A DNA stretch of 64,000 nucleotides from JAAXIE01 sp965263155. Its GTDB lineage: Bacteria; Chloroflexota; Dehalococcoidia; Lucifugimonadales; JAAXIE01. The DNA is taken from positions 682,001 through 746,000 of the forward strand of contig OZ253586.1 of NCBI GenBank assembly GCA_965263155.1, written 5' to 3'. Both the position numbers and the translations under genes were made by a program. The notes under the pieces are model-generated. The model worked only from the letters and a program-made list of their open reading frames with translations. It made no database searches and was not told the DNA's origin. Below are positions 16,186 through 25,155 of the stretch, piece after piece. How positions within the stretch are numbered: the stretch's first letter is position 1; the number at the start of each line of letters is the position of its first letter.

Positions 16186-18219
16186 CTACGTGCCGTGAGG
16201 CGCGAACTCCCAATTGCTCAGGAACGGCGCTTGCCGCGCTTGAATGCCCCATTGATCGAGCTTTTCGCCCAATGGCCAAATCACCTTCCGAGTGTACAAC
16301 GGGATAGCGATAACTTGCTCGAAGGTGAACCGGCCCAGTTCCGCAGTGAGCTGCTTACGCTTTTCCCAGTCTGGTGTTGCCACCATCTCGTTCAACAGGT
16401 CGGTCATAAATGGGTGCTCGAATCCCAAGTTGAAGGCGTTGTTCGGGTGATAAAAGACGGGGAAAATGCGCAACGGCTCTACCCAAGCTTGATTGTTGTG
16501 GGTGGATATGGCCTTGCAACTCCGGTCTACGGTGCAGGGCCTCCATGCCGCGTAGGGCACCCGGTGCAGAGTGGCGCGCGCTCCTATCTCCTGCCACATG
16601 GTCGCCACAGCCTCACCAGCAGCGGTCGGGCCAGCACTAGCGAACTCCGTCAGCATTAGGTCGAAATCAATGCCATCGGGGTAACCCGCCTCTTCCAGAA
16701 GCTCCCTGGCCCTGGCCGGATTGTATTCATACTCCAAGCTATCCAGCCCCAGCTCTTGGGCCAACCGTTCGTGTCCTGTCCAGTGAAGGAGGTACAGGGG
16801 CTCTCCGTCGCCACCGGCCAAGGCGTTTACCAGCTTGCCCCGGTCGATGCTTGTGGCTAGCGCTTGCCGAACCTTGAGGGCATTCTGCCATTCTGTCGAA
16901 TCCAGGTTGCCATCGCATGAGACCCACGGTAGGTCGCAATCGCCAGCGCTCTCCGCGACGGCCACCTTCACATCGCCGTTGGCATCAGGCAGATGGTCGG
17001 GGTGATCGAGGTGGTGTTGCATCCCGTAAATTGGAAGGTAGATGTACTCTCCGCCCGGGAGACTCATGTATTCGACCTCGGGTTTATTCTCTGCCCGGAT
17101 AGCGTCTACTATATCCGGGGTGAAGGAGCCTGTATCGATGAGCCCGGTAAGGAAGTTAGCTAATCGGGTCGACTCCTCCTGTAGCTCCCACACCGTCAGC
17201 TCGTCGAAATTCGGGGTCTTGGCCCAATGGTCCCTCCGGGCTTTTACCCTTCTAAAGGAGTCTTGACGGAAATCCACAAACTCCCAAGAGTTAGTGCCCA
17301 CCGATTCGCGGTTTGCCTGCTCTTTCCCCACAGCATCGAAGTGCCGCTTGCTCTGAATGTTTAGACCAGACTCATTTGCCCAGGTCGTCTCGACAGTCGG
17401 TGTAGGACGAGTGAGCTGGACAGTGTAATCATCAAGCTTGGTCAGGTCGCAGGCGTCGCAGGTAAATTTCCGTCGGATAGAGCCTTTCACACTATGGAAG
17501 GATTCTTCGGAGCTTACCTGTTCAATGGAGAAGAGGAGGTCGTCGGCGGTGAACTCTCCCCAATCGCCGCTGAACATTGCCCCTTCCTGGAGCCGGAAGG
17601 TGTAGATGAGCCCCGTGGGATCAACCTCCCATTCCCGCACCAGCCTGCCTTCAGTTTCGCCGTCTGTGGTGCTGATCCACATGTCGTCGTGGGTGAAAAC
17701 GTTGTCAAAACGTGATTGGGTAATGCCTTGGTTCGTCAGGTTGAACTCCGCGGCACCAAGCAGGATGCTCAACCCCACATTGAGAGAGCCAGAGGGTTCT
17801 GCTTTCGCTGGGGCAAGAGCCTCGGGGACAGGTGTTGCCCCAGGAGTGGGCAAGGAGGACAGCGCCTCCTGCACCATGCGAGCCATTTCCTCCGCCGATG
17901 TGCCCTCAGGCATTGCCGCTTGCACCGCAGCTTCGATCTGTTGCGCAATCTCATCTGGCGACAGAGCCGTGCCCTCCGGCGTCGCAGCACGCACAGCCGC
18001 TTCAATCTGCTGGCCGATTTCCACTGCAGACGGGCCGGACGGTTGCTCGCCTTGTACTGCTAACACTTGCTCAACAGCTTGCTGAATGGCTGCTGCATCA
18101 ATCTGCTGAGGGGAGGGGGTAGGGGCAGGCGTCGCTTCCTCTCCACAGGCTAGGATGATTCCCAGCAGCAGTATGAAGATACCGAAGCCCAAGGATTTGG
18201 TCCTCTTCAGGAAATGCAC
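16186..18219 (-). CDS. Peptide/nickel-type ABC substrate-binding lipoprotein with repetitive stalk
   Basis: 677 aa. Residues 1-25 are a lipoprotein signal (basic MHFLKRTK, hydrophobic core, lipobox ending LAC, Cys25). Residues 40-122 are an unusual linker of about four related helical repeats with EIAQQIEAAV and PEGT themes, then a Pro-rich segment. From about 145 it is a family-5 solute-binding protein (SBP_bac_5): a LVREWEVDPTGLIYTFRLQEGAMF-type region, ADDLLFSIEQV and the C-terminal LYTRKVIWPLG. It binds oligopeptides or similar solutes outside the membrane for an ABC importer. No permease or ATPase genes are adjacent. GGAGGT precedes the ATG. Some family members end shorter; this one looks complete. 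Confidence 0.9.
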   Translation of the reverse strand: MHFLKRTKSLGFGIFILLLGIILACGEEATPAPTPSPQQIDAAAIQQAVEQVLAVQGEQPSGPSAVEIGQQIEAAVRAATPEGTALSPDEIAQQIEAAVQAAMPEGTSAEEMARMVQEALSSLPTPGATPVPEALAPAKAEPSGSLNVGLSILLGAAEFNLTNQGITQSRFDNVFTHDDMWISTTDGETEGRLVREWEVDPTGLIYTFRLQEGAMFSGDWGEFTADDLLFSIEQVSSEESFHSVKGSIRRKFTCDACDLTKLDDYTVQLTRPTPTVETTWANESGLNIQSKRHFDAVGKEQANRESVGTNSWEFVDFRQDSFRRVKARRDHWAKTPNFDELTVWELQEESTRLANFLTGLIDTGSFTPDIVDAIRAENKPEVEYMSLPGGEYIYLPIYGMQHHLDHPDHLPDANGDVKVAVAESAGDCDLPWVSCDGNLDSTEWQNALKVRQALATSIDRGKLVNALAGGDGEPLYLLHWTGHERLAQELGLDSLEYEYNPARARELLEEAGYPDGIDFDLMLTEFASAGPTAAGEAVATMWQEIGARATLHRVPYAAWRPCTVDRSCKAISTHNNQAWVEPLRIFPVFYHPNNAFNLGFEHPFMTDLLNEMVATPDWEKRKQLTAELGRFTFEQVIAIPLYTRKVIWPLGEKLDQWGIQARQAPFLSNWEFAPHGT

Positions 18220-18826
18220 GTTAGACCTCCAGCCTCATGTATACCGGGGTGGCCTGATCGGTGACACATTGTCGCCCGGCGACCTGAATTCGGGGGTTCC
18301 GCTATCATCGTTCTAGGGGGTCGGGATAGCGATACTCTTCTGTGAATTGGATGCCGCCTGAAAGATGCCTACTACGAATCAGACATAGCTTCTTCGGGTC
18401 GCCTGTTACACTCTTGGCGGGTGAGTCGCGACCTTTGCTCCTTGGGACGGCAAGCGCAGCAGGACTATTTCTTGAGGTTGGGCAGACTCTATCGCCAGAC
18501 ACCACCCGTGTCAAATCGTTGTCCGTAGGTTTGACTGTGTTAGAAGCGTTACCGCTTGTACGTGCCGGGTGTCAAGAATCGCGGCCCAAATCCCTTACGC
18601 CGTCGAGAGTCGTACGCGGGTCGAACTGCCGTTCGGATACTGGACTTGTAGTGCCCTAGATCGTCGAGCACCGTTTAGCATCGCGAGGTATACAACCTCT
18701 TCTGCACAACCACGTGACGAAATTGATTGTGAGAATTGCTTTTAACTGGCGCTTAGGCGGGCTGGCGGCTATGATGAGGCCCAATATTTGAACAGGCAGC
18801 AAATGTTCGTCGAGAGGAGCATTCTG
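18220..18826. other. Intergenic region without a convincing gene
   Basis: About 600 bp between two divergent genes. Short open frames exist on both strands but none has an SD site or a recognisable family pattern. It probably contains promoters for the binding lipoprotein and for the BNR gene, but I cannot pick one with confidence. Confidence 0.5.
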
Positions 18827-19888
18827 ATGTCGAAAGACTACAGCATCACCATCGGAACCACGGGACGAGGCACCTGGAACAGTCTTGACGAGGGAGAATC
18901 ATGGATGCTCCAGCGTAAATGGTTCTTCCCTCCCGAGAGCCCCATCGTGAGGGCCCTCACCCTGCACCCGTCCGAACCACATACGGTCTATGCCGGCGGT
19001 GACCGTGGTGTCCATCGCAGCACTGACAACGGTCGCAACTGGGAGATGCTCAGCGTGCCGGGCGATGTCACCAACGTGTGGTCCATCGCCATCTGCCAGG
19101 ATGATCCCAACACCATGTTCGCGGGTGTCAGTCCCACTGGGCTTCATCGCTCCCGTGATGGAGGCTATACGTGGGAGAAGCTCTCGCTACCTCCCCTAGC
19201 CACCGAGTGCGAGGTAGGAGATCCCAGGGTTACTGAGATGGTAATCGACCCCGACGACAGCCGGATAATCTGGGCCGGCATCGAGGTGGATGGGATATTG
19301 CGCAGCGTAGACCAAGGTGACACATGGGTCCGTATCCCCGTTCCAAATGAGGACATCCACAGCATGGTAATCGGGCAGGGTGATCCCAAGAGGGTCTTCG
19401 CTCTGACCCCCCGCGAGCTCTATGTCACCACGGATATGGGGGAAAGCTGGGAGGCCACGGGCACCAAACGCTTTACTAGCGGTGTAAACGGTGCTCGATA
19501 CCAGCGCTGGCTAGTCCATAAGCCCGACGACCACCGGGTCATGTTCATGGGCACCGGCAGCTTCAATGTGGGTGACTCCGGTAACATCTTCCGCAGCATG
19601 GACTTCGGGCAGAGTTGGGAGCCCGTGCCGCTCCCCAAGAACACCAACTCCACGGTGTTCGGCATGCACACCAACGCGGCTGATCCCAACCGGGTCGTAG
19701 CCTGCTCCGTCAACGGCGAAGTATGGGCCAGTGATGATATGGGAGACACATGGCGTCTCATCGAGCAGACCTTCGGCGAGTTGAACTGCATCGCCTGGCA
19801 GCCCAATTCCGAGCAGATCACGGCAGAGCACACACCTACCGGCATGCAGGCTGGCTTGGGAGGCAATGTGATTGTGCCGCGCTCGTAG
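18827..19888 (+). CDS. BNR/sialidase-like beta-propeller protein
   Basis: 353 aa from ATG 18827 with GAGAGGAGC upstream. It contains repeated S-x-D-x-G-x-x-W blades: NSLDEGESWML, RSTDNGRNWEML, RSRDGGYTWEKL, RSVDQGDTWVRI, VTTDMGESWEAT, RSMDFGQSWEPV and ASDDMGDTWRLI, i.e. seven Asp-box units. Seven units suit a closed propeller. It lacks the catalytic Arg-triad pattern of true sialidases as far as I can see, and there is no signal peptide, so the name should not imply glycosidase activity. Similar proteins are frequent in SAR202-like genomes. It stands alone between two divergent or decayed loci. Confidence 0.8.
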   Translation: MSKDYSITIGTTGRGTWNSLDEGESWMLQRKWFFPPESPIVRALTLHPSEPHTVYAGGDRGVHRSTDNGRNWEMLSVPGDVTNVWSIAICQDDPNTMFAGVSPTGLHRSRDGGYTWEKLSLPPLATECEVGDPRVTEMVIDPDDSRIIWAGIEVDGILRSVDQGDTWVRIPVPNEDIHSMVIGQGDPKRVFALTPRELYVTTDMGESWEATGTKRFTSGVNGARYQRWLVHKPDDHRVMFMGTGSFNVGDSGNIFRSMDFGQSWEPVPLPKNTNSTVFGMHTNAADPNRVVACSVNGEVWASDDMGDTWRLIEQTFGELNCIAWQPNSEQITAEHTPTGMQAGLGGNVIVPRS

Positions 19889-19944
19889 GCTGTTGACGTA
19901 CGTCCGGGGTTATCTTGAGACGCTTGGAGCGGTTCCCACCTCTT

Positions 19945-19986
19945 AGGAATGGCGCTCTAGCCGATGACCAATAGAGCGCCATTCCT
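19945..19986. repeat. Perfect 14-bp inverted repeat spanning a start codon
   Basis: AGGAATGGCGCTCT at 19945-19958 pairs exactly with 19973-19986, loop 14. It lies 57 bp after the BNR gene and could act as its terminator, although no T-run follows. The ATG of the Rieske remnant is in the loop. Confidence 0.6.
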
Positions 19987-20325
19987 GGACCAGCACTACG
20001 GCGCTTATCACCACCGGTTCGTACCCAAAGAAGACGAGGAATTAACCTGCGTCGGGCCCAGCACCCCTGAGGTGGGTGCCTAGGTCTGTTCTAGCACCCC
20101 ATAGTCTCCAATGCCGAATAAAGGGACCTCTCCATTGCTCTCCGCATCATGGGCGAGGAGTTGGTCGTATTCCGTGACTGTTCCGACAGGGTAGCGCTTC
20201 TCGAACTGCACTGCCACCCAGAGGGACATCGCTGGAGTTCCCTCAGATCGAGGCGGAGGGATCCGCGGCTGTTACCACGGCTGGCTCTTTGATGTCGACG
20301 GCGCGATCCTCGAGACACTCAAGTG
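19964..20325 (+). pseudogene. Truncated, frameshifted Rieske oxygenase remnant
   Basis: From ATG 19964 the frame reads MTNRAPFLDQHYGAYHHRF, then a VGPSTP motif, matching the N-terminus of the intact paralogues at 13541 and 57629. It meets a TAG near 20082. The next recognisable part, IMGEELVVFRDCSD and ALLELHCHPEG, lies in another register, and a further frameshift separates it from CYHGWLFDVDGAILET. The region equivalent to residues 36-60 is lost and nothing follows residue 125 or so. Both Rieske half-motifs survive but the catalytic domain is gone. Confidence 0.85.
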
Positions 20326-20921
20326 CGCAGCGGAAAGCTGAGACGCGTTCATGTCTGTCATACAGAGTGAAAGCTCTGAGATTTGGACATGGTCGCCGCT
20401 GGACCCTGCTTCGTCCGCCTGGTCACGCTGTACCTCACAGTCCGGCTATGCCGTCTCAACTGGATCACCGGTTTCGATGTTTTCTCTCTGAGACTCGTCT
20501 TTGGGCGGAGGACAACGGCATAGGGAGAATTCTTGGGGCCCGGCTCTCGGATGCTGAACTCACTAGGGAACAGCTGGCCGCCAGGCTGGAGGTCTCAGAT
20601 ACCACAGTGGACAAACTGTCTGGACGGGCACTACTGGTCTGGAGACCAGCACGCCGACTCCCTGGCACGGGAGTTCGCTGGAGGGGACACCGGTCTTTCG
20701 GCTGCTTATAGGTTCAATGCGAATACTAGCGTGAAGGTTCTTGATTTTGTCCAGTGCGGTGGGCCAGAGTGTACCGTACTGCGAACTTTTCGCTGGGAGG
20801 TCCTGCTGTAAGAAGTCCAGTTTGGTGGGCCTAAAGGGACTAAATTGCGAACTTTTCGGTGGGCCGTCTCAATATGAAGGCCGGATCGTAGAACGATTCC
20901 CAGTTTCGAGGCGGGTTGCTA
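20326..20921. other. Gene-free stretch with repeat debris
   Basis: No supported gene. A short plus-strand frame (20450-20710) has some helix-turn-helix flavour (LTREQLAARLEVSDTTV) but no matching remainder. The segment contains two copies of the island repeat at 20736 and 20814. Confidence 0.4.
20736..20875. repeat. Two further copies of the dispersed island repeat
   Basis: 20736-20755 (GGTTCTTGATTTTGTCCAGT) is identical to 22879-22898 and is followed in both by the GGTGGGCCA core. A second copy begins GTCCAGTTTGGTGGGCC at about 20815. Both copies here share GCGAACTTTTCG further on, which the copies at 12872 and 22879 lack. The arrangement suggests ends of one mobile element family. Confidence 0.5.
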
Positions 20922-21929
20922 CTACTCATACCAGCCCGATCCAAATAGCAGCCCGTCATGCCGCACAATCCAAGTGTGTTTCTGACGGTTCTCGCCCGAT
21001 TCCGGGTTGAGCAACACATAGTCGACCCAATGACCCGCCTCAGTGGCGCTCAGCAAGTCGTCGCCATAGAAATACCCCGTGGCGTCCACACGGAGGCTGG
21101 GATCACGCCCTCGAAACTGCGGGTTATGGTGGGCTATCGTGTAGCCGTCTTGGTCGATGATGAAGACGTACCACTGGCCGTCAACACTCTCCTTGGCGTT
21201 GTAGTAGGCGACGGTCTCCTCCAGGCCGAGGGCGACGTAGAGGTTCATGGCCTGCTGCACGAAGGACTTGGTGTAGGCGGGGGCATCGGACTTGCCGGGG
21301 CCGCGTTCGTACCAGCCGGAGCCGAAGGTAATGCCGTTGTGGATGACCACCCAGGAGTGCTTGGTCTCCACAACGCCAGAGGCGGGATTGGCATAGGTGT
21401 AGTCGAACCAGGCGCCGTCCTCGTCGGCGGAGGCGGCGACGGCGGACCCGGTGGGATAGGAGTTGGGTCCGAGAGCCTGGGAGACGTGCTTGCCCACCAG
21501 GTCGGGGTTGGCATGAGCGATGATGGTCTGGTTCTCATCGATGATGAAGACGTACCACTGGCCGTCAAAACTCTCCTTGGTGTTGTAGTAGGCGACGGTG
21601 GCATCTAGTCCTTCCGATTCGTATCTGCTGATGGCGTCTCTTACTAGGAACTTGGTGTAGTCGGCGGGCGTCGACTTGGGAGGTACGGTCGCCGTGGCAT
21701 AACCCGTGTCCAACTGCTCCTGTATCTGCTCAATGAGAGACGCGACGGTGGCCTCATCCACGAGGGCGGGTGCGCCCGCGGGCCCTGGAGGTCCGGCTGG
21801 TCCGGGTGCGCCTGAGGAGCCCTGTGGCCCGGGAGGCCCCAGCCCCCCAGCGGGCCCGGAGGCTCCCTGGCAGGCAGCAATTGACAGGATAAGAGCGATG
21901 ATCGGGATTACTGTGATTAGGGCGCGCAT
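20922..21929 (-). CDS. Lipoprotein with collagen-like stalk and two Cache-type sensor domains
   Basis: 335 aa. Signal peptide with lipobox SIAAC (Cys20). Residues 22-54 are eleven Gly-X-Y triplets rich in Pro (for example GPPGPQGSSGAPGPAG), a collagen-like rod. After a short helix come two homologous domains of about 120 aa (about 88-210 and 215-335). Each has VAYYN-KES-DGQWYVFIID, then an H-x-NP motif and a closing GSGWYE. This is the Cache_2/single-Cache pattern that binds small ligands outside the cell. There is no transmembrane transmitter, kinase or methyl-accepting domain, so it would display two ligand-binding domains on a rod above the membrane. The gene is monocistronic. Confidence 0.85.
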   Translation of the reverse strand: MRALITVIPIIALILSIAACQGASGPAGGLGPPGPQGSSGAPGPAGPPGPAGAPALVDEATVASLIEQIQEQLDTGYATATVPPKSTPADYTKFLVRDAISRYESEGLDATVAYYNTKESFDGQWYVFIIDENQTIIAHANPDLVGKHVSQALGPNSYPTGSAVAASADEDGAWFDYTYANPASGVVETKHSWVVIHNGITFGSGWYERGPGKSDAPAYTKSFVQQAMNLYVALGLEETVAYYNAKESVDGQWYVFIIDQDGYTIAHHNPQFRGRDPSLRVDATGYFYGDDLLSATEAGHWVDYVLLNPESGENRQKHTWIVRHDGLLFGSGWYE

Positions 21930-22007
21930 TGTCAGATCTCCTAGTTGCGACGGGCGGCGGCGGACCTCACGGTGGCGAATACTGCCGCTGCGCCGGAAGT
22001 GTCCGAG

Positions 22008-22464
22008 TCAAACTTCAGCCCGCGGAAGCGCATACGCCGCTGCCAAGTCGTTGTTGCTCTGTGTGGCCCAATCGACGTACTCAAAATCGGAATGGGCGGC
22101 GGCCGTGCCCTCATCGGTTTTCCACGCGATAATGAAGTCATAAGCCGGTTGCCCGATCATATTGAGCATGCTGAGCGTAGCATTCAACCGCCTCGCCATC
22201 ACCCTGACGGAGTTGCCCGGCGTGATGGTAGTAGTGGGGCCGTTCCATTCCGGTAGGAAACGGACTTGGCGGGGATGCAAGGTGACGAAACTCGTGGGGG
22301 AGGGGTAGAATGCTTGTGCTAGGCACCTCGGCTATGGCGGCCTCAAACGCGGCCGCTGCTGCAGTCGGGGCCGGGTCGCTTGCTGTCGCTAGTTCAGGCA
22401 GTCGCTTATCGAACGCCCAGCGTACATCTCCTAAATTCATTGGTTGAAGACCGACTTCTATCAT
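22008..22464 (-). pseudogene. Unrecognised protein, probably frameshifted
   Basis: A minus-strand frame begins MIEVGLQPMNLGDVRWAFDK at 22464. An overlapping frame carries on (RFLPEWNGP, then MIGQPAYDFIIAWK and FEYVDWATQSNNDLAA) and ends at 22008. Read together with a shift near 22285 they would give about 150 aa. The second part has balanced, protein-like composition while the first frame degenerates after the shift point. I do not recognise the family. Confidence 0.35.
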
Positions 22465-23277
22465 AGACGGTTACTATATCACAGGTGTGTGGTTCAAGCC
22501 TTTTTGTGTACCAGTATTGTGTCAATTTGTCCCCAGGCGTTACAATTACGACTGACCGGGCCGGTGCGTAGAGGCACGGAAGACCGGGGCTTGCGCGTTC
22601 ACAGGGACTGCGGCTGCTGGCAGAAGGGCCGCCGCCAGGAGGCAGCGGGGCCGGATACCGAAGGAGGCGGGAGGGTGCCGCAGACTGGCTTGTGAAGCGC
22701 CACTCACGGTCAGCGGAGGCCGGATAGCGGCCATGTCAGCCTGGCAAGAGGGTGAATAATCAGCGCGGGCGGGCTGATGGGGGCAGGGACAAGATGCTTG
22801 GCGGGGGGGGGCGGACCGAGCAGGGCGCGGCTCCCGCCGGAGTACCTATTGCAGCGCCAGGGTGAACCTCAACACGACGGTTCTTGATTTTGTCCAGTTT
22901 GGTGGGCCAAGGCTTACTGTAGACAGTACCACGTTCGAGTGAATGGTAGCATTCTAGTTACGAGGCGTCTTATGTTTCCGCGACCGGAGTAGGCAGCACC
23001 TCCATCGAGCTTCAGGCTATGGTCGGCCATCCTAGCGTAATGCATGCAATGCTGGTCATGCTAGGATACGCATCCATAACCTGCAACCTCATCCCGGTTA
23101 ACCAATAGCCACAAACATTTGCGTGCTCATGGACTGTGGACCTGTGAGGTAGAGACCATTCCAGCGGTCCGAGTCCTTTTGAGGGGCTTCTATAACGCCT
23201 TAGGTACTGGCAATGTACCAAGCTTCTGGTAACGGCATGTCTTTATGTCGGGCCAAATCTCCTAGGCAGAATCTCAA
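22465..23277. other. Non-coding stretch within the island
   Basis: About 800 bp without a supported gene. It includes a very GC-rich part (22540-22860) and island repeat copy 4 at 22879. Confidence 0.45.
22879..22965. repeat. Dispersed island repeat, longest copy
   Basis: Joins the two parts seen elsewhere: GGTTCTTGATTTTGTCCAGT (also at 20736) followed by the GGTGGGCCAAGGCTTAC block (also at 12872). It therefore links the other copies as one family. Confidence 0.5.
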
Positions 23278-24219
23278 TTACGCGCTTCCTAGGACGCGCA
23301 GACCTGCCTTGAGCCTCCCGCGTAACTCCGCGTCCGTCTTCAGAAGCAGGGAGACATCCACAACCTGCTTCTCGAATACTTGAGGTACCCTGGTGGCGAC
23401 TTCCGAATAAAGGCACGACTCAAGGAGCTGCGAGCGGATTGTCCTATGGCGTCTCCATTGACAGCACGTAGCGATGCGAGTCTCGGTGAAGATGTAGGTG
23501 GAGTGTCGGCTTCTCACGAGGACAGCGATGGCTGTCTTTTGGGTGCCCGACCACGGTGTCCCGTGCCGTTGTCCGTAATTAGGGCCTCCTTGTTCCCACT
23601 CAAGCCTACCTCCACCTTCACTTTGAATTCCTCTTCCTCCGCCTTCCAGCCGTTGTCCACAGCAACTCCTCATCATGGTTCTCGGCATCCCGTGCCTGCG
23701 CGAACAGCTCCTCCACTGATCCGGCATCCTCCTCCCCGATTACGATCTTACGGGCAGGGCCAGCATTGGGGGTCGTCCCCGTCGTTGCCGTAGGCGGAGA
23801 GCGAGCTCTAAGGTTGGTCACTGCTTGAGGGCATCGGCGTGCAGGAAGTTCCGCTACACATGGATACAACTTTCGCCGGACGGGTCTCGCCGATGCACCA
23901 CGACCCTGCGAGGGGTCTGTCGCGACGTAGACGGAGTAGTTCGCCTCCAACCAGAAGATGGTGGGGAACTTCACAAGGTCGAGGCCGTCTGTACCAGCCG
24001 TGGGTGGCGGATGAGCACGGCGACACCTTTTTTCACCCGGTCCGCCACCCAAACCTCATGCCATTCGGGAGGCACCGCCTCCGCCTTCATCATCGCCGCT
24101 TGGTATCCTTGCCGCGGCAGGAAGTCCTCCTTGCGCTCCGTGATGCCCCGCGTTTCGGTGTGGGTGGCGTAGACCAGCACGAATCCGCCCTTCTTTTTCG
24201 CCTTCTCCGCCAGTTCCAC
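23278..24219 (-). pseudogene. C-terminal helicase half of an SNF2/DEAD-type ATPase, frameshifted
   Basis: From 24219 the frame reads MELAEKAKKKGGFVLVYAT, then VADRVKKGVAVLIRHPRLVQ. After a frameshift near 23985 it continues LDLVKFPTIFWLEANYSVY. This matches the helicase C-terminal core of bacterial SNF2-like proteins (V-L-I-x-H-P-R-L-V-Q-T-G-L-D-L then P-T-I-x-W-x-E-x-x-Y-S-V-Y), but the following R-Q-A-S-R-R-S-W-R-I-G-Q element is not found. Further down come an acidic stretch (EELFAQARDAENHDEELL) and, in another register, VDNGWKAEEEEFKVKVEV, ending near 23278. At least three frame breaks. It may belong with the N-terminal ATPase half at 25073-25723, split by the 24.5-25.15 kb segment. Confidence 0.6.
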
Positions 24220-24504
24220 TAGAGCTGGTCCTCATTCAGTGGGGGCACCTGCACCAAGAGATCCCTCGCTCCGGGGGTCGAAGACCCTCTCCCCGCGGGT
24301 TCGATTTGGTGCGTTCGAGGCTTCCTGCGGCGGTGCCGTCCTCTTATGCCCGCGGGTTGCCGTTGGTCTCCCCAAGCCCACGGACCGAGCTTCGGGGCAA
24401 ACACGTATCTTCGAAACAGGTCGGGTTTTGGGCAACGCCCACCTCCCGCAAGACGGAAACGACAGACAAGGGACCGGGCCCCTGAGGTATGCTACAATCC
24501 GAGT

Positions 24505-24978
24505 ATGGTCCGTCAGAACATGCGAGGAAATGCAGCGCGCGGTCAGCCATCTCACTGGCTGCTACAACAGTATTGGTGGGATCAGGGGTTCCCCACGCTG
24601 ATAGGCGTCGGCTTGGCCGCAGCAGGACTCGTCCTTTAGCCCCTGGTAGGGGACGAGGCATGGGACCCGTTAGTCCGCATCCTCAATGAACTTCCGCGGG
24701 CATCCGTCAATCTAATAACCATGCTGGGAGCCATCTCGGGCACGCTGCTAATCGCGGCATCCCTTTTGGACAAATGTGAAACGAACAAAGGCGGCCCGAC
24801 CCAACTGGCGCAGAGAATACGCAGGTCTTGGACAACGACGTTCGCCACGGCAACATCTGATTTGTGGCGAATCGACGAGTCAAGATCCGCGCTCCAAGCA
24901 AGGGTCGCTCCTCTTCCAGCTCAAGACGCCCTGATCGTCTCCACTGGCGCCACCACGGTAGCCCGCCCCCTCGAATAA
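24505..24978 (+). pseudogene. Small membrane protein interrupted by an in-frame TAG
   Basis: From ATG 24505 the frame gives 44 codons ending in a hydrophobic helix (FPTLIGVGLAAAGLVL) and a TAG at 24637-24639. The same frame then continues to 24978 with PLVGDEAWDPLVRILNELPR, a second helix (MLGAISGTLLIAASLL) and a soluble tail. Read through, this is a 157-codon protein with two membrane segments. I do not recognise it. The uninterrupted second half suggests one point mutation rather than old decay. Confidence 0.45.
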
Positions 24979-25032
24979 CCGACCCTTCCCCCTTCCCCAA
25001 ACGCAAGCGAACCATCGCTCGGAGGGCCGTGC

Positions 25033-25155
25033 ATGACGAAGAAAAAGGTCGCCATATTCCTATTGGGCGCGATCATGATCCTATCGACAAGTTGCTCGCC
25101 AGGGCTCGTGGACGTGGAGTGCGACACCTATAGTATGTACTCAGCCGTGGCTTGA
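25033..25155 (+). CDS. Very small lipoprotein (40 aa)
   Basis: ATG 25033, with CGGAGGG seven bases upstream, opens a 40-codon frame: MTKKKVAIFLLGAIMILSTS followed by Cys21, then about 19 polar residues and TGA. The charged N-terminus, hydrophobic core and LSTSC lipobox make a textbook lipoprotein signal, so the mature peptide would be about 20 residues anchored by lipid. It lies 54 bp after the small membrane protein on the same strand. It could be a genuine mini-lipoprotein or the surviving N-terminus of a longer one. Size class resembles entericidins or Rz1-type spanins, without sequence proof. Confidence 0.5.
   Translation: MTKKKVAIFLLGAIMILSTSCSPGLVDVECDTYSMYSAVA

Noticed and set aside
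18827..19888. True sialidase
   Set aside because: Only Asp-box repeats are seen; the arginine triad and nucleophile pattern and a signal peptide are missing.
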